Shown piece after piece: positions 13,955 through 21,997 of a stretch of 45,786 nucleotides of DNA. Origin of the DNA: a virus; the IMG/VR virus record IMGVR_UViG_3300010370_000064, positions 1 to 45,786 of that record; one strand, written 5' to 3'. Made by a program: the position numbers and the translations under genes. The notes below the pieces were generated by a model. It was given only the letters and a program-made list of their open reading frames with translations. It was not told where the DNA came from and did not search any database. The number at the start of each line of letters is the position of its first letter. Positions within the stretch are counted from its first letter, which is position 1.

Positions 13955-15544
13955 ATGTCCTACCAGAGCGATCTTGTAGCTAAGTTAAATAACGTTAACG
14001 TTACTACAGCATCAACAGACGATCTGTACGTCTTATCGAAAGCGTACTATGAAGGCCCCGTGGGCCTGTCGAATATTCCGAAGACGTTCGTCAAGGCTTT
14101 AAAAGCTCGTCTTCTTGATGCCGGCACTACATCATCCAGGGATATTGGCCTTCTACAAAAGTCAATTAATTATTTAAATTTCTCTGCTTTTCGTGTAGGC
14201 AGTACGAATCAGTTTATTGCTAATACTCCCGCTACTGTAACTCCAGCTGTTGATAATACCGATTTAGATTACCCTATATTCACTGCTGTTTACGCTCCTC
14301 GTCTTCCTGATGGTTGGTTATTAGAAACGTCTAATAACCCTGCTACGGCTACCGTTATGGGTAATACCATACGGCTGTCTCGGTATAGCGCTGGTCATTT
14401 TTCTGCTTTTTATAACCCGTATAAACAGCAAGAAGAGTTTCCCTTTCAGCTGGGGGATAAATTATCTATTTCGTTTAATGGCATAAGGGCTGCTGTTGGC
14501 GCAGATAATACCACCGCTTATCGCGGTCGCTATGCTACAAACGGACCTAATCCAAACACAGCTGATAATTTATTTACTGTTTTAGCTAGGTCTTCTAATG
14601 CTGGTACATTTGATGAAGTTAATCAATTAGGTTTTGAGTGGATTGTTGTTGAAGATGTTATTCGTACTTCACAAACAGATGAAGCCTCGTATGCTTACGC
14701 TGTAGTTGTTAAGAACTTTTTACAGGATTACTCAGCTTATTTTACAAAATTCGGTATTCCAAAACTTTTCCGTGTACGCATGTGGGGCGCTGGCGGCGGT
14801 GGAGGAGGGAATCAGACATCTTACGGAGGTTCTCCGGGCGGCGGAGGAGCGTACACAGAAGCTTATGTCACATACGGTGATATCTTAAAAGATCCTTGGG
14901 TTTGTGCCGGTGCTGGCGGATGCCCTGCTAATAGCAGCGTCGATGCTCTTTCCCGGTCTGGCGATGGACAAGCATCTCGTTTCGCTGGAGTCTTTGCCCC
15001 TGGCGGACTAGGCGGGAAATCAACCGATCTCACCAATTCTGGTTACGGAGGCCGCGCAGTTGCCCTCTCAGATAAAGTACTGTTTTCAGCTTCTGGCGGC
15101 GGTAATCGTCTCTCAAATACTTCTACCTATCTTGGTGGGGGCTCTGCCGGCGGTCCTTGGGGTAACGGTTTCCGTGGCGGAGAGGGCAGTAACACTAATG
15201 ATGGTGTTGGCGCAGGCATTGCCGGTAGTGGTCTAGGCAACGGAGTCGGAGGTAGCGGTAACGTTAATACCAGCGGGTGGTTTACCCCAGTTCTCAGCGG
15301 GTGGGTAGGAGATACGACTATTAGTGGGGCTCTCGGTGGACGAGGTTGTGGAGGCACTGCCGTCGCAGGTTACGCATCTGGCGGATTTTTTGGGGGAGGT
15401 GCAGCTTCTACCCTTACCGGATATAATTCCGAGTTTTTAAATCCAGGGTACGGAACCTTTGGCGGCGGTGGATGCGGAGGGATTGCAGGAAACCCCGGCG
15501 GAGGGTTCGGCGGAAACGGTGTTGTGATTATCGAGTGGTTCTGA
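13955..15544 (+). CDS. Large tail fibre with glycine-rich adhesin C-terminus
   Basis: 529 residues, the largest fibre gene in the window. Residues 1-80 are helical ('DLVAKLNNVNVTTASTDDLYVLSKAYYEG'). The centre (~110-265) is a beta-rich globular domain. From 'FRVRMWGAGGGGGGNQ' (~275) to the end runs a poly-Gly domain finishing 'GGNGVVIIEW'. The terminal motif mirrors 'GSGIVIIRY' in the protein at 11819, so the two share a homologous receptor-binding module. It probably determines host range (inference). Contains one CCGTGGGCCT copy (14058-14067). Confidence 0.78.
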   Translation: MSYQSDLVAKLNNVNVTTASTDDLYVLSKAYYEGPVGLSNIPKTFVKALKARLLDAGTTSSRDIGLLQKSINYLNFSAFRVGSTNQFIANTPATVTPAVDNTDLDYPIFTAVYAPRLPDGWLLETSNNPATATVMGNTIRLSRYSAGHFSAFYNPYKQQEEFPFQLGDKLSISFNGIRAAVGADNTTAYRGRYATNGPNPNTADNLFTVLARSSNAGTFDEVNQLGFEWIVVEDVIRTSQTDEASYAYAVVVKNFLQDYSAYFTKFGIPKLFRVRMWGAGGGGGGNQTSYGGSPGGGGAYTEAYVTYGDILKDPWVCAGAGGCPANSSVDALSRSGDGQASRFAGVFAPGGLGGKSTDLTNSGYGGRAVALSDKVLFSASGGGNRLSNTSTYLGGGSAGGPWGNGFRGGEGSNTNDGVGAGIAGSGLGNGVGGSGNVNTSGWFTPVLSGWVGDTTISGALGGRGCGGTAVAGYASGGFFGGGAASTLTGYNSEFLNPGYGTFGGGGCGGIAGNPGGGFGGNGVVIIEWF

Positions 15545-15545
15545 T

Positions 15546-16244
15546 ATGTCTCTCTCTATTCGCGATACTCAAGCCTTTACAAATGTCCCTAATAGTAGGG
15601 ATATTGCGAATTTAGCGTCGCTATCTGAAACGGAGCGTCTTATCGTTCGTTCCCCTGAGCTGCAAAACGGGGCTCAAGCGGTAACGACTCCGTCGATCGG
15701 GGTTGAATCCAACGACATTCTCCTTGATTCCATCCAGTCTGGATCTAAAGGAGCCACAACCCTTTATTTTCCGTATAGACCGGATCTTTACTTAACGCAC
15801 AGATTACTCTTTCTTGGGTGCCTTTTCGGCACTGCTTCTTCCATAGGGATTAATTTTAGTGATATTTCCTCTAACTATCAACATGCTCGCGGATTATGGA
15901 ACGGAACCACGAGCGCCGAAACTCAAGCTGATGCTACAACGACTACGCCTCTATTAGCTAGTGCAGTAGCCGCTTCTAGGTACTGGAATGGTTATTTAGA
16001 TATTAGAACTAAGCAATATCAAAATGTAAGCAGTCCTACAGGCGCCCCTATTGCAGGAGAGTATCCGCAATGGAGTTACCAGCATTTTGGCGAGAGGCAC
16101 GGCCATGCGTGGGGATATATGACATCAGGGACACCCTCTTTCATTAAAATAACATGTACATACGCCATTACCGCCGGTAACATTCTCTTGTACGGCACGC
16201 CGATTAACGGACAAAAGAGCGTGGCGCTGCCTAGGAGTTCTTGA
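15546..16244 (+). CDS. Structural protein of fibre module
   Basis: 232 residues starting 1 base after the large fibre stop. It opens with 'SIRDTQAFTNVPNSRDIANLASLSETERLIVRSPELQNG' and continues as a beta-rich globular protein with aromatic clusters ('WSYQHFGERHGHAWGYM'). The composition suits a secreted or virion beta-sandwich, perhaps a carbohydrate-binding fibre tip. I recognise no family. It is followed by the assembly-type gene 16247-16606. Confidence 0.6.
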   Translation: MSLSIRDTQAFTNVPNSRDIANLASLSETERLIVRSPELQNGAQAVTTPSIGVESNDILLDSIQSGSKGATTLYFPYRPDLYLTHRLLFLGCLFGTASSIGINFSDISSNYQHARGLWNGTTSAETQADATTTTPLLASAVAASRYWNGYLDIRTKQYQNVSSPTGAPIAGEYPQWSYQHFGERHGHAWGYMTSGTPSFIKITCTYAITAGNILLYGTPINGQKSVALPRSS

Positions 16245-16246
16245 TT

Positions 16247-16606
16247 ATGGCCGGCAAACTTGTAAACGGTGTATTTATCCCTTACACACCTGAGGAACAG
16301 ATTAAATACGAAGAAGCGCTTGTCGAGCACGACAAGTTTATAAATGATCTTGCTTGGTATGAGTTGCGCCGCAAGCGTAATTTTTTACTAACCTCCTCCG
16401 ATTGGGTTGTTACCCGATCATTGGAAGATGGGCAACCTGTTCCTACAGATGTTGTTAATTTCCGCGAGGCCCTACGAGTAATTACCGTGGGCCTCGATGA
16501 TCCGACCAAAGTCGTTTGGCCCCTTATTCCAGAGATTGTCGCTAAATCTATCTTGGAAGAGCCGGAGCCTAAGGTAAACCCGTACTTAGCGACTATAAGT
16601 CCTTAA
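16247..16606 (+). CDS. Tail-fibre assembly-type protein
   Basis: 119 residues from ATG 16247, with AGGAG ending 10 bases upstream. A TTG at 16241 in the same frame is closer to the AGGAG than usual. The protein carries 'YELRRKRNFLLTSSDWVVTRS' and a later 'VVNFREALRVI', matching the R-x-x-R-d-x-L-L-x-x-S-D-W ... Y-R-q-a-L-R pattern of phage tail-fibre assembly chaperones. It closes the rightward fibre run, the usual position for such a chaperone. The 3' end overlaps the convergent glycosyltransferase by 14 bases. Confidence 0.68.
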   Translation: MAGKLVNGVFIPYTPEEQIKYEEALVEHDKFINDLAWYELRRKRNFLLTSSDWVVTRSLEDGQPVPTDVVNFREALRVITVGLDDPTKVVWPLIPEIVAKSILEEPEPKVNPYLATISP

Positions 16607-17492
16607 ATAAATTAGAACAGCTTTTAGTTATCTCGTTTTTCCACACAGTCTTCCACTTGTTCCACAAGGCAGTACAGTCCTCTTGTCTTTTTAGAAACTC
16701 GCTTTCTGACATATTTTTTATTGTGTCTATACAGTTTTCCCAAGAGTCTTCAATGATAAAGGGGAGATCGTACTCTCCGTAAAATATTCCATGCCAATAA
16801 GAAGGGTAAATCTTGAACTGATTAGAGTATTTTAAAGTTACAGGAACGCACCCGGCTTCGAGCGCTTCGTAGAGTCGGAAAGAATCCATACTGTCTTGTC
16901 CTGGAGGGCATAGAGCGTATTTACTTTGTTTTAACATCTTGGTGTATTCTTGTGTTTCTAATCCATCTTTGGCATCAAAACCGCTGCAGCAATGAGTTTT
17001 ATTTGGAGTCAAATCTTTGAATAGAGAAAGCATCACAGCCCTTTCTCCGTGGGGTGTACCTGCGAAACACCAAAGCGTGTCTCTTTCAACTTTTATAGAG
17101 TTTACGTAGTTTTGCAATCCTCTTTTATAGCCTAGACCAAACGTAGTTACCTTAGGGTGCTTGATTAAGGCAGGGTGTATGTAGTTTCTAAAAGACTTAA
17201 TACAGTGGGGATCATGTAACCACTCACACGGGTCTATAAGATTTTCGTCACTGAGAGAAACTAAAATGTACTTTTTACCGTTGTGGCGCAGCTTATCTAA
17301 AACTTCTCTATAAGGTACAGCGTGATTACAAATCAATACTGTATTTTTGTCCGTTTTAACTTCGCTAGCGTTGAAGTAGATTTCTATCTGTCCTTCTACG
17401 CCGCTAAAAAGATAGTTAAGCCAATCTACTTCAAACATTGTCGGGTCAGAGCTTAACCACTGAACCTTTGTCACGGACACAGCACGCCTCAA
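16593..17492 (-). CDS. Exostosin-like (GT47-type) glycosyltransferase
   Basis: 299 residues as drawn from a TTG at 17492; GTG 17480 or ATG 17438 are alternative starts. The C-terminal half shows the exostosin-family signature 'YTKMLKQSKYALCPPGQDSMDSFRLYEALEAGCVPVTL' (~residues 190-227): F/Y-x-L-C-P-x-G, R-L-y-E-a-l-x-x-G-C-x-P-V. No signal peptide or membrane anchor is seen. It is a single leftward gene inserted between rightward modules, which suggests independent control or recent gain. It may glycosylate a virion protein or alter the host envelope (inference). Confidence 0.75.
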   Translation of the reverse strand: MRRAVSVTKVQWLSSDPTMFEVDWLNYLFSGVEGQIEIYFNASEVKTDKNTVLICNHAVPYREVLDKLRHNGKKYILVSLSDENLIDPCEWLHDPHCIKSFRNYIHPALIKHPKVTTFGLGYKRGLQNYVNSIKVERDTLWCFAGTPHGERAVMLSLFKDLTPNKTHCCSGFDAKDGLETQEYTKMLKQSKYALCPPGQDSMDSFRLYEALEAGCVPVTLKYSNQFKIYPSYWHGIFYGEYDLPFIIEDSWENCIDTIKNMSESEFLKRQEDCTALWNKWKTVWKNEITKSCSNLFKDL

Positions 17493-17528
17493 ACATTGCG
17501 CAGACTACTCGATATTCCCTAAAATTAG

Positions 17529-17912
17529 GTGTTATTGCGGGCACCTTCGTTGGAATGTAGGCATTGCGTAGCTGAGCTTTATCGAGCTGATTCCGCTAAG
17601 CTAAACGATGAAGCGTATGTGCGTCAGTCTTTAGTAAATGCTGCCGACTTAGCTGGAGCTACCTTGCTGGACATAAAGACTCATGCGTTTGAGCCACAGG
17701 GTATTACAGGGTTTGCTCTTTTAGCTGAATCGCACATTTCGATTCATACGTGGCCTGAGCACGGTTTTGCCGCTGTTGATGCTTTTACCTGCGGTTCTTC
17801 GACTAGACCAGAGGTAGCCTGTAGTTATCTCGCAGCTTGTTTTGATTCCCGAGGGCACAGTATTTCTACCATCGACCGTAGCAGCCCGTCTATTGCCTCT
17901 ACCGTATGTTGA
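17529..17912 (+). CDS. speD: S-adenosylmethionine decarboxylase proenzyme
   Basis: 127 residues. SpeD decarboxylates SAM to supply aminopropyl groups for spermidine. The self-cleavage site 'AESHISIHTWPEHGFAAVDAFTCG' is intact: S68 becomes the pyruvoyl group after cleavage at E67-S68. H73 and C88 keep the spacing (5 and 15) of the processing/catalytic residues in the Thermotoga type. The protein has the usual length of a bacterial class 1b proenzyme. The start is taken as GTG 17529 and is uncertain. speD is an established auxiliary gene in cyanophages, thought to raise polyamines for DNA packaging or host physiology. Confidence 0.9.
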   Translation: MLLRAPSLECRHCVAELYRADSAKLNDEAYVRQSLVNAADLAGATLLDIKTHAFEPQGITGFALLAESHISIHTWPEHGFAAVDAFTCGSSTRPEVACSYLAACFDSRGHSISTIDRSSPSIASTVC

Positions 17913-17959
17913 CATAAGGCGATTTTGTGCTAGCGTAGGGCTTACTAAATAATTTATTT

Positions 17960-18781
17960 GTGTTTAAGAAACGCTATTTCTTTAACGCTGGGCTGCCTCG
18001 CAGTGGTAATACTGTATTATCGGCAATACTTAATCAGAATCCTGACGTACAGTCTTCTGCTAATAGCTTGTTATGCGACCATTTGTTTAATACTGCACTT
18101 TTATATCAATCCGAAAAGTTTCGTAATTTTCCTGACTCTAAATCACTTCACAACCTTCTCTCTAGTAGTTTTGACGCTTACTACGCTGATTGGGAATACA
18201 AGTACATTATCGACAGAGCCCCGTGGGGAACACCAGTAAACTTAAGCATACTTAAAGCTATATTTGGAGATGATTTAAAGATTATATGCCCTGTGCGCGA
18301 TATTGTAGAAATTATTGCTTCGTTTATTAGGCTTGATCCTTCGCGTCTTAGACAAGAACTTCAGCAGGAAATAGCAGCCGATAGAAGATTTTATCTATCT
18401 TATAAAGACGAAAAGGAGATATTTTGTGAGCTTATTTCGGCGCCTAAGAGTCAACTTGACGTAAGCTTATTCTCTTTACATAATCTTCTTTCGCCAGAAA
18501 ATAGAAAGTTCCTACATATTATTGAGTACAAAGACTTTATCACAGACCCCTTAACTTCTTTGAAAGCTATCTACGAGTTTTTAGATATACCTTATTTTAA
18601 GCATGATGTAGAAAATATAGGAATTTTTAGTGCAAACAACGTTGAGTACGATGATTCTACAGTTGCAAGCAATTTACATACTATTAGAGATTCGTTAAGT
18701 TCTCCAGAGTACTGTACTTCTGAAGTTCTTCCTCCCTATTTAATTTCTCGTTATAGTCATTCAGAGTTTTGGCGTAAATGA
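17960..18781 (+). CDS. Sulfotransferase family protein
   Basis: 273 residues from a GTG start. The 5'-phosphosulfate loop 'NAGLPRSGNTVLSAILNQNP' lies at 9-28 (G-x-P-R-S-G-x-T). The 3'-phosphate motif follows near 110-122 ('ICPVRDIVEIIASF'), and the C-terminal 'HIIEYKDFITDPLTSLKAIYEFLDIPY' is typical of PAPS-dependent sulfotransferases. It would transfer sulfate from PAPS to a sugar or a tyrosine. With the nearby glycosyltransferase it could modify phage fibre glycans or host surface polysaccharide (inference). Low-GC and rich in rare-start genes like its neighbours. Confidence 0.82.
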   Translation: MFKKRYFFNAGLPRSGNTVLSAILNQNPDVQSSANSLLCDHLFNTALLYQSEKFRNFPDSKSLHNLLSSSFDAYYADWEYKYIIDRAPWGTPVNLSILKAIFGDDLKIICPVRDIVEIIASFIRLDPSRLRQELQQEIAADRRFYLSYKDEKEIFCELISAPKSQLDVSLFSLHNLLSPENRKFLHIIEYKDFITDPLTSLKAIYEFLDIPYFKHDVENIGIFSANNVEYDDSTVASNLHTIRDSLSSPEYCTSEVLPPYLISRYSHSEFWRK

Positions 18782-18850
18782 GCTTAATTTTATCTAAATA
18801 AAGCGTGTGTAAGTCGTAGCTAAAATAACAATAACGCCGCGCACATTTTT

Positions 18851-19288
18851 GTGAGCGAGTCTGACCTTGTATTTAGTCTTCAGTGCTTACAACGTCGGAC
18901 TGCTCGTAAACGGTTTAGGAAAGATATTTTAGATTCTTGGGACAATATTTGTGCTTATTGCGGGTCTGATCGAGCCCACACACTTGATCACATTATCCCT
19001 AGGGCTAAAGGAGGTACTACAAAACGAGGGAATCTTTTAGCTTGTTGCCCCACTTGCAATCTCGATAAATCGGACTCAGATTGGCTGCTGTGGTTCCGGT
19101 CCCAAACTTTTTGGGACCAAGAAAGAGAGGACACAATATGGAACTGGTTAAGTTATAACCACGAGTCGAGTATCGCAGCACGGGAATATGAAGAAGCGTG
19201 CCGAGAGCCTTTGAAACTCCCAGCACGCGACGACGAAGAAGAAAACGAAAACTCAGCGTTTAGCGAGTTTTGTGACAAAGCCAGCTAA
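18851..19288 (+). CDS. HNH endonuclease
   Basis: 145 residues from a GTG start. A complete HNH core is visible: 'ICAYCGSDRAHTLDHIIPRAKGGTTKRGNLLACCPTCNLDKSDSD', that is C-x-x-C, L-D-H (catalytic H), the N of 'GNLLACC' and C-x-x-C-N..K. The family includes phage homing-type and packaging-associated nucleases. It is a free-standing gene, not inside an intron or intein that I can see. The acidic C-terminus (DDEEENENSAF) overlaps the convergent small membrane gene by 36 bases. Confidence 0.85.
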   Translation: MSESDLVFSLQCLQRRTARKRFRKDILDSWDNICAYCGSDRAHTLDHIIPRAKGGTTKRGNLLACCPTCNLDKSDSDWLLWFRSQTFWDQEREDTIWNWLSYNHESSIAAREYEEACREPLKLPARDDEEENENSAFSEFCDKAS

Positions 19289-19429
19289 GACTTCTACAAC
19301 TTTATAGTACTTAGCCAGGGCTTCGTCATCTTTTGGGGTAGGGGTCAGGTTGACAATAATAAGCGCCACCCCGTGGACAGCAAGAAGGATCTCAACCGCT
19401 GTCTGAGCTTTGTCGATTAGTTGATCCAT
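19253..19429 (-). CDS. Small membrane protein, holin-like candidate
   Basis: 58 residues, MDQLIDKAQTAVEILLAVHG then VALIIVNLTPTPKDDEALAKYYKVVEVLAGFVTKLAKR. A hydrophobic segment (12-28) is followed by a Pro/Thr turn, a charged stretch and an amphipathic C-terminal helix with a basic end. It lies on the minus strand near the endolysin and ahead of two other small minus-strand genes in the same orientation. Size and topology fit a small holin or membrane accessory protein, and I recall similar 'NLTPTPKDDEALAKYYKV' sequences from cyanophages. The holin role is inference. Confidence 0.6.
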   Translation of the reverse strand: MDQLIDKAQTAVEILLAVHGVALIIVNLTPTPKDDEALAKYYKVVEVLAGFVTKLAKR

Positions 19430-19457
19430 GGTTTTTAACCCTTTATTTTTAGTCTAT

Positions 19458-19772
19458 CTAATCCCGACGAAAATTACTTTTTATCTCTAATGACCCTCCT
19501 AAGAGTTCCTGAGCCTTAGATCCGTCTGGTTTATGCTCGATTATTGTGTATTTTTTAGGCTCTTGTTTTTCCCAATCTTCCTTTATTTTTTCTGCTTGTT
19601 CATCGACATCGCTTAAAGTTTCATTTATTTTCCATAAGATCCAGTCATGCCTACAATAGTCTAGTATTAACTTTATAATTTTATTCTTTTTTAATGAGCT
19701 AAAATGCTCTGATAAGTCTAGTACTATTTCATATGTAATAGCTAACCAGAAGTTGTAATTAGAGTTTTTCAT
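19458..19772 (-). CDS. Hypothetical protein in putative lysis cassette
   Basis: 104 residues, family not recognised. It has helical segments 'FWLAITYEIVLDLSEHFSSLKKNKIIKLILDY' and 'DEQAEKIKEDWEKQEPKK', the latter acidic/basic and possibly coiled coil, and no clear membrane segment. Its start overlaps the upstream 89-residue membrane protein by 14 bases, so the two are co-translated. The three minus-strand genes 19253-20028 form a unit opposite to the adjacent endolysin. Confidence 0.6.
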   Translation of the reverse strand: MKNSNYNFWLAITYEIVLDLSEHFSSLKKNKIIKLILDYCRHDWILWKINETLSDVDEQAEKIKEDWEKQEPKKYTIIEHKPDGSKAQELLGGSLEIKSNFRRD

Positions 19773-20028
19773 TGATCTTACTCATAATAAGTTGATCCAG
19801 TTTATCGTTTATATGGTTTAGTCTATCCTTAATATCGCTCAGTCCTGTGTTTAAATCGTTTTTAGAGGCATAAATTATAGGGAATTCGTTTATGTCTTTC
19901 TCTACACTCTCTAATCGTCTTTTTATAGATGTGAAGCGGTCGTTTAATATGCTCTGCCGCTGCTGATGCGACCACGTAGCTATACCGAGAAGTGTTGCTA
20001 CTATTGCTACGATAGCTTCGGCGCCCAC
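19759..20028 (-). CDS. N-terminally anchored coiled-coil protein (spanin/holin-like candidate)
   Basis: 89 residues. Residues 3-19 'AEAIVAIVATLLGIATW' form one transmembrane helix. Then comes 'SHQQRQSILNDRFTSIKRRLESVEKDINEF' and a C-terminal heptad-like 'LSDIKDRLNHINDKLDQLIMSKINEKL'. One membrane anchor plus a periplasmic coiled coil is the architecture of i-spanins and of some cyanophage lysis accessories. It is the first gene of the minus-strand trio that faces away from the rightward endolysin region. Function is inferred from topology. Confidence 0.6.
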   Translation of the reverse strand: MGAEAIVAIVATLLGIATWSHQQRQSILNDRFTSIKRRLESVEKDINEFPIIYASKNDLNTGLSDIKDRLNHINDKLDQLIMSKINEKL

Positions 20029-20120
20029 GTTTACATTCCAACTAAATAGATTTTAGGGTAGTGGTGTTACTACCAAGCAAAAATTACGCTTAAAATATTG
20101 TTATCTAGCGGGCTATTTAA

Positions 20121-20558
20121 ATGTCTCAGTTCACTAAAAACTTAGAGCTAAACAGCGTAATTAACAGTGGTCTTACCGATCCTTCGCGTCGCGAAACCTC
20201 TACCCATTTCGATCAGCGTCGCACCCTGGATGCTAGCGGCGTGGTCGTTGTTACGTCTTCTTCGCGTGAGTATGCAGCTGATGGCATTTATGGTATATCC
20301 GACTACTACCAACTAACTCTTAATGCGACTGGTATTCTCCGCGTCGATATTCGTAACCAGAATTCTTGCGGCGATGTTATTGTTTTAAATTCGGCTGGCA
20401 CTGCAGTTCTTACGGCGTCACCTTCTAAATACAGCACTAGGGCTACTACTGTTTCGTCTACCACTGTTAACACCTCGGGAACTTATTACACATACATTCA
20501 ATTAAAAGGGCGCAGCGGCTCAGAGTACCGCGTGGGAGTTGATGTTACTAGCGCTTGA
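20121..20558 (+). CDS. PPC-like beta-sandwich structural protein
   Basis: 145 residues. After an N-terminal ~45-residue lead ('TKNLELNSVINSGLTDPSRRETSTHF') the core 'YYQLTLNATGILRVDIRNQ...GDVIVLNSAGTAVLTASPSK...VNTSGTYYTYIQLKGRSGSEYRVGVDV' has the strand order of bacterial pre-peptidase C-terminal (PPC) domains: y-x-l-x-l, D-x-x-l-x-l-x-n-x-x-G, G-t-Y-y, Y-x-l-x-v. These are small extracellular binding domains, so a virion or cell-wall-binding role is likely. Its TGA overlaps the ATG of the endolysin (TGATG), so the two are coupled and may act together. Confidence 0.65.
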   Translation: MSQFTKNLELNSVINSGLTDPSRRETSTHFDQRRTLDASGVVVVTSSSREYAADGIYGISDYYQLTLNATGILRVDIRNQNSCGDVIVLNSAGTAVLTASPSKYSTRATTVSSTTVNTSGTYYTYIQLKGRSGSEYRVGVDVTSA

Positions 20559-21799
20559 TGAAACTTTCGTCCGCTGGTCTCGATTTAATTAAACAATTCG
20601 AAGGGCTCCGGCTTGATGCTTATGAGTGTCAGGCTGGAGTCTGGACTATTGGTTATGGCCACACTGGGCCCGGCGTTAATGAAGAATCAAAAATAACTAA
20701 AAGCGAAGCTGATGAACTGTTAGTTAAAGATGTTTCTCGCTTTGAGGAAGGTGTATCTTCTAGAGTGAAGATAAGTATAAATCAGAATCAATTTGATGCC
20801 CTTGTTAGTTTTGCTTTTAATGTCGGTATTAATGCCTTTGCCGGATCTACTTTACTTCGTTTGTTAAATGACGGAAGTAGTAAAGAAATCGTAGCTTCGG
20901 AATTTATACGCTGGGTACGAGCTGATGGAAAAATTAGTGAAGGGTTAAGACTCAGGCGTGAAGCGGAAAAGGCGCTATTTTTAACCAAGACTATGAAGCA
21001 GTCCTTGGCTCATTCGATCGTCGCTCAACGGGATACATGGCTTAAACGTAGGCCGGTTCAATCCAACGCTTTGGCTGCGGAAGAAAAGCTATTTGTTCCT
21101 AAGGGATCGGCCCACGTGTGGGAGACGATTACCATGGTTCCTGGTGAGACAGACTATAAAGTTTCTCTTGAAGCCCAACCTGATAAACCCTGGTGGCTCT
21201 ACCCAAACCACTGGAAGATAATCAATGACCCCAAATCTGAGCAAACTCCGCCGCCCTTTGTCCATCCGTCTAAACTTATTCTCGATATCCCTTATTTTTC
21301 TCAACGCGATAACAGTCGCGATCCTTCTAGAACTTGTTTTTCCAGTTCCTGCGCAATGATGCTTAGGGGACTTAAACCCTCAAGCATAAAAAATGATGAT
21401 GAATATGTCTCCACTGTTTTTAAACACGGAGATACTACATCTGCTTCGGCTCAGATAGCTGCGTTAGCTGAGTACGGAGTCAAAGCTGAATTTAAACAAA
21501 ATGGCTCGTGGTCTGACATCGACGCTCAATTAACTTTAGGCATTGCGGTTCCGATTGGAATTCTTCATAAGGGGTCTGTGAAGAACCCTGTTGGAGGAGG
21601 TCACTGGATTGTTGTTATTGGGCGTAACGAAGATAACACCGCTTATATTGTTAACGATCCCTTCGGAGATTTAGATCTTATAAACGGAGGGTATATTTCT
21701 TCTAATGGTAAAGCTAAATCTTATTCAAAGAAGAACTTAGGACCTCGCTGGTTAGTTGAGTCCAGCGCTAGCGGGTGGTTCATAAAGGGGTACAAATAA
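20558..21799 (+). CDS. Two-domain endolysin: GH24 lysozyme plus C39-like peptidase domain
   Basis: 413 residues from ATG 20558. The GH24 (T4-lysozyme-type) domain lies at ~1-145: 'LIKQFEGLRLDAYECQAGVWTIGYGHTG' with catalytic E15 and T30. The position of T4 D20 is Cys24, a substitution seen in many active phage GH24 enzymes. A linker domain ~150-225 ('DTWLKRRPVQ..L', 'HWKI') may bind wall. Residues ~230-413 resemble papain-like Peptidase_C39_2: 'TCFSSSCAMML' (Cys), 'GGGHWIVVIG' (His), 'VNDPFG' (Asp). It therefore combines glycan cleavage with a probable peptidase or amidase activity. The start overlaps the upstream PPC-like gene. Confidence 0.87.
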   Translation: MKLSSAGLDLIKQFEGLRLDAYECQAGVWTIGYGHTGPGVNEESKITKSEADELLVKDVSRFEEGVSSRVKISINQNQFDALVSFAFNVGINAFAGSTLLRLLNDGSSKEIVASEFIRWVRADGKISEGLRLRREAEKALFLTKTMKQSLAHSIVAQRDTWLKRRPVQSNALAAEEKLFVPKGSAHVWETITMVPGETDYKVSLEAQPDKPWWLYPNHWKIINDPKSEQTPPPFVHPSKLILDIPYFSQRDNSRDPSRTCFSSSCAMMLRGLKPSSIKNDDEYVSTVFKHGDTTSASAQIAALAEYGVKAEFKQNGSWSDIDAQLTLGIAVPIGILHKGSVKNPVGGGHWIVVIGRNEDNTAYIVNDPFGDLDLINGGYISSNGKAKSYSKKNLGPRWLVESSASGWFIKGYK

Positions 21800-21972
21800 T
21801 GCTCGACTGGAATAACGTTGCCTTGTGTGCGCAACGTCGCGCTGACGAAAAAACCTTTAACTGGGACGAGGAGAGCAGCCCCCTTGGCGATTTAGAAACC
21901 CGAGAAATGGCTTATAAAATGTCCTATCGAGCTAGCCTTCTTGCGGCTTGTAGGGCTGAGTTTTCTTGCTAA
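21799..21972 (+). CDS. Small hypothetical protein
   Basis: 57 residues from the ATG that overlaps the endolysin stop (TAATG), MLDWNNVALCAQRRADEKTF onward. It is helical and charged, with 'MAYKMSYRASLLAACRAEFSC' at the end. The frame can be extended upstream into the endolysin gene, but coupling favours 21799. It belongs to a run of very small rightward genes before ThyX. No family recognised. Confidence 0.55.
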   Translation: MLDWNNVALCAQRRADEKTFNWDEESSPLGDLETREMAYKMSYRASLLAACRAEFSC

Positions 21973-21997
21973 GGTAACGACCTACACAGTCTTCTTC

